Source: Verrucomicrobiota bacterium (lineage in GTDB: Bacteria; Verrucomicrobiota; Verrucomicrobiia; Methylacidiphilales; Verrucolacustridaceae). From it: DNA of 5,759 nt. A model generated the notes under the pieces. The model was not told the origin of the DNA. It did no database searches and saw only the letters and a program-made list of their open reading frames with translations. The stretch is from the NCBI GenBank assembly GCA_010025475.1, contig RGTE01000070.1, positions 1 to 5,759 on the forward strand, in the 5' to 3' direction. Shown here piece after piece: positions 5,729 through 5,759 of the stretch (its first letter is position 1; each line of letters begins with the position of its first letter). The translations under genes were made by a program, and so were the position numbers.

Positions 5729-5759
5729 GCGTAAAAGCAACGACTCCGGGACGCCACCC

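Noticed and set aside
1..5759. CRISPR array, tRNA/rRNA genes, insertion sequences, phage or defence genes
   Set aside because: No spaced direct repeats, transposase motifs, RNA gene signatures or defence-type domains were seen on either strand.

Overview
The window looks like one end of a metagenomic or single-cell contig from a GC-rich bacterium, most likely a member of Verrucomicrobiota. That placement is an inference from remembered family features: a compact UvrC lacking the usual middle segment, plus the general character of PurD, the DsbD-like protein and the sugar transferase. No database search was possible. The left edge is not natural sequence. Bases 1-19 match the synthetic Tn5/Nextera mosaic-end adapter exactly. 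Bases 20 to about 221 encode, on the minus strand, an internal piece of GroEL that resembles marine picocyanobacterial GroEL. This is joined abruptly to the 5' part of a purD gene. The most economical reading is a library or assembly chimera, so everything left of about position 230 should be excluded from biological interpretation.

The credible part of the window holds four genes. On the minus strand are a truncated purD (phosphoribosylamine-glycine ligase, about 125 N-terminal residues) and, 77 bp upstream of it, a complete uvrC (nucleotide excision repair endonuclease, 487 aa). Diverging from uvrC, with only 27 bp between the start codons, is a complete plus-strand dsbD/scsB-like gene (679 aa). 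It encodes a periplasmic or envelope thiol-reducing transporter with a signal peptide, an N-terminal periplasmic domain, eight membrane segments and a C-terminal thioredoxin domain. The two start codons sit inside the arms of a perfect 9-bp inverted repeat.

dsbD converges on a minus-strand gene for a 472-aa membrane polyprenyl-phosphate sugar transferase of the WcaJ type, which probably starts exopolysaccharide synthesis. The 94-bp gap between them contains a short GC hairpin followed by four T residues, and a perfect 10-bp inverted repeat with a 9-nt loop. The final 40 bp are the upstream edge of the sugar transferase gene, which appears to use a TTG start.

The genes belong to unrelated processes: purine synthesis, DNA repair, envelope redox and surface polysaccharide. 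I see no mobile element, CRISPR array, RNA gene or defence system, and no convincing evidence of a new multi-gene system. The points worth a second look are the chimeric end, the compact UvrC, the symmetric divergent start region, the palindrome between the convergent genes, and the exosortase-type signature in the sugar transferase.
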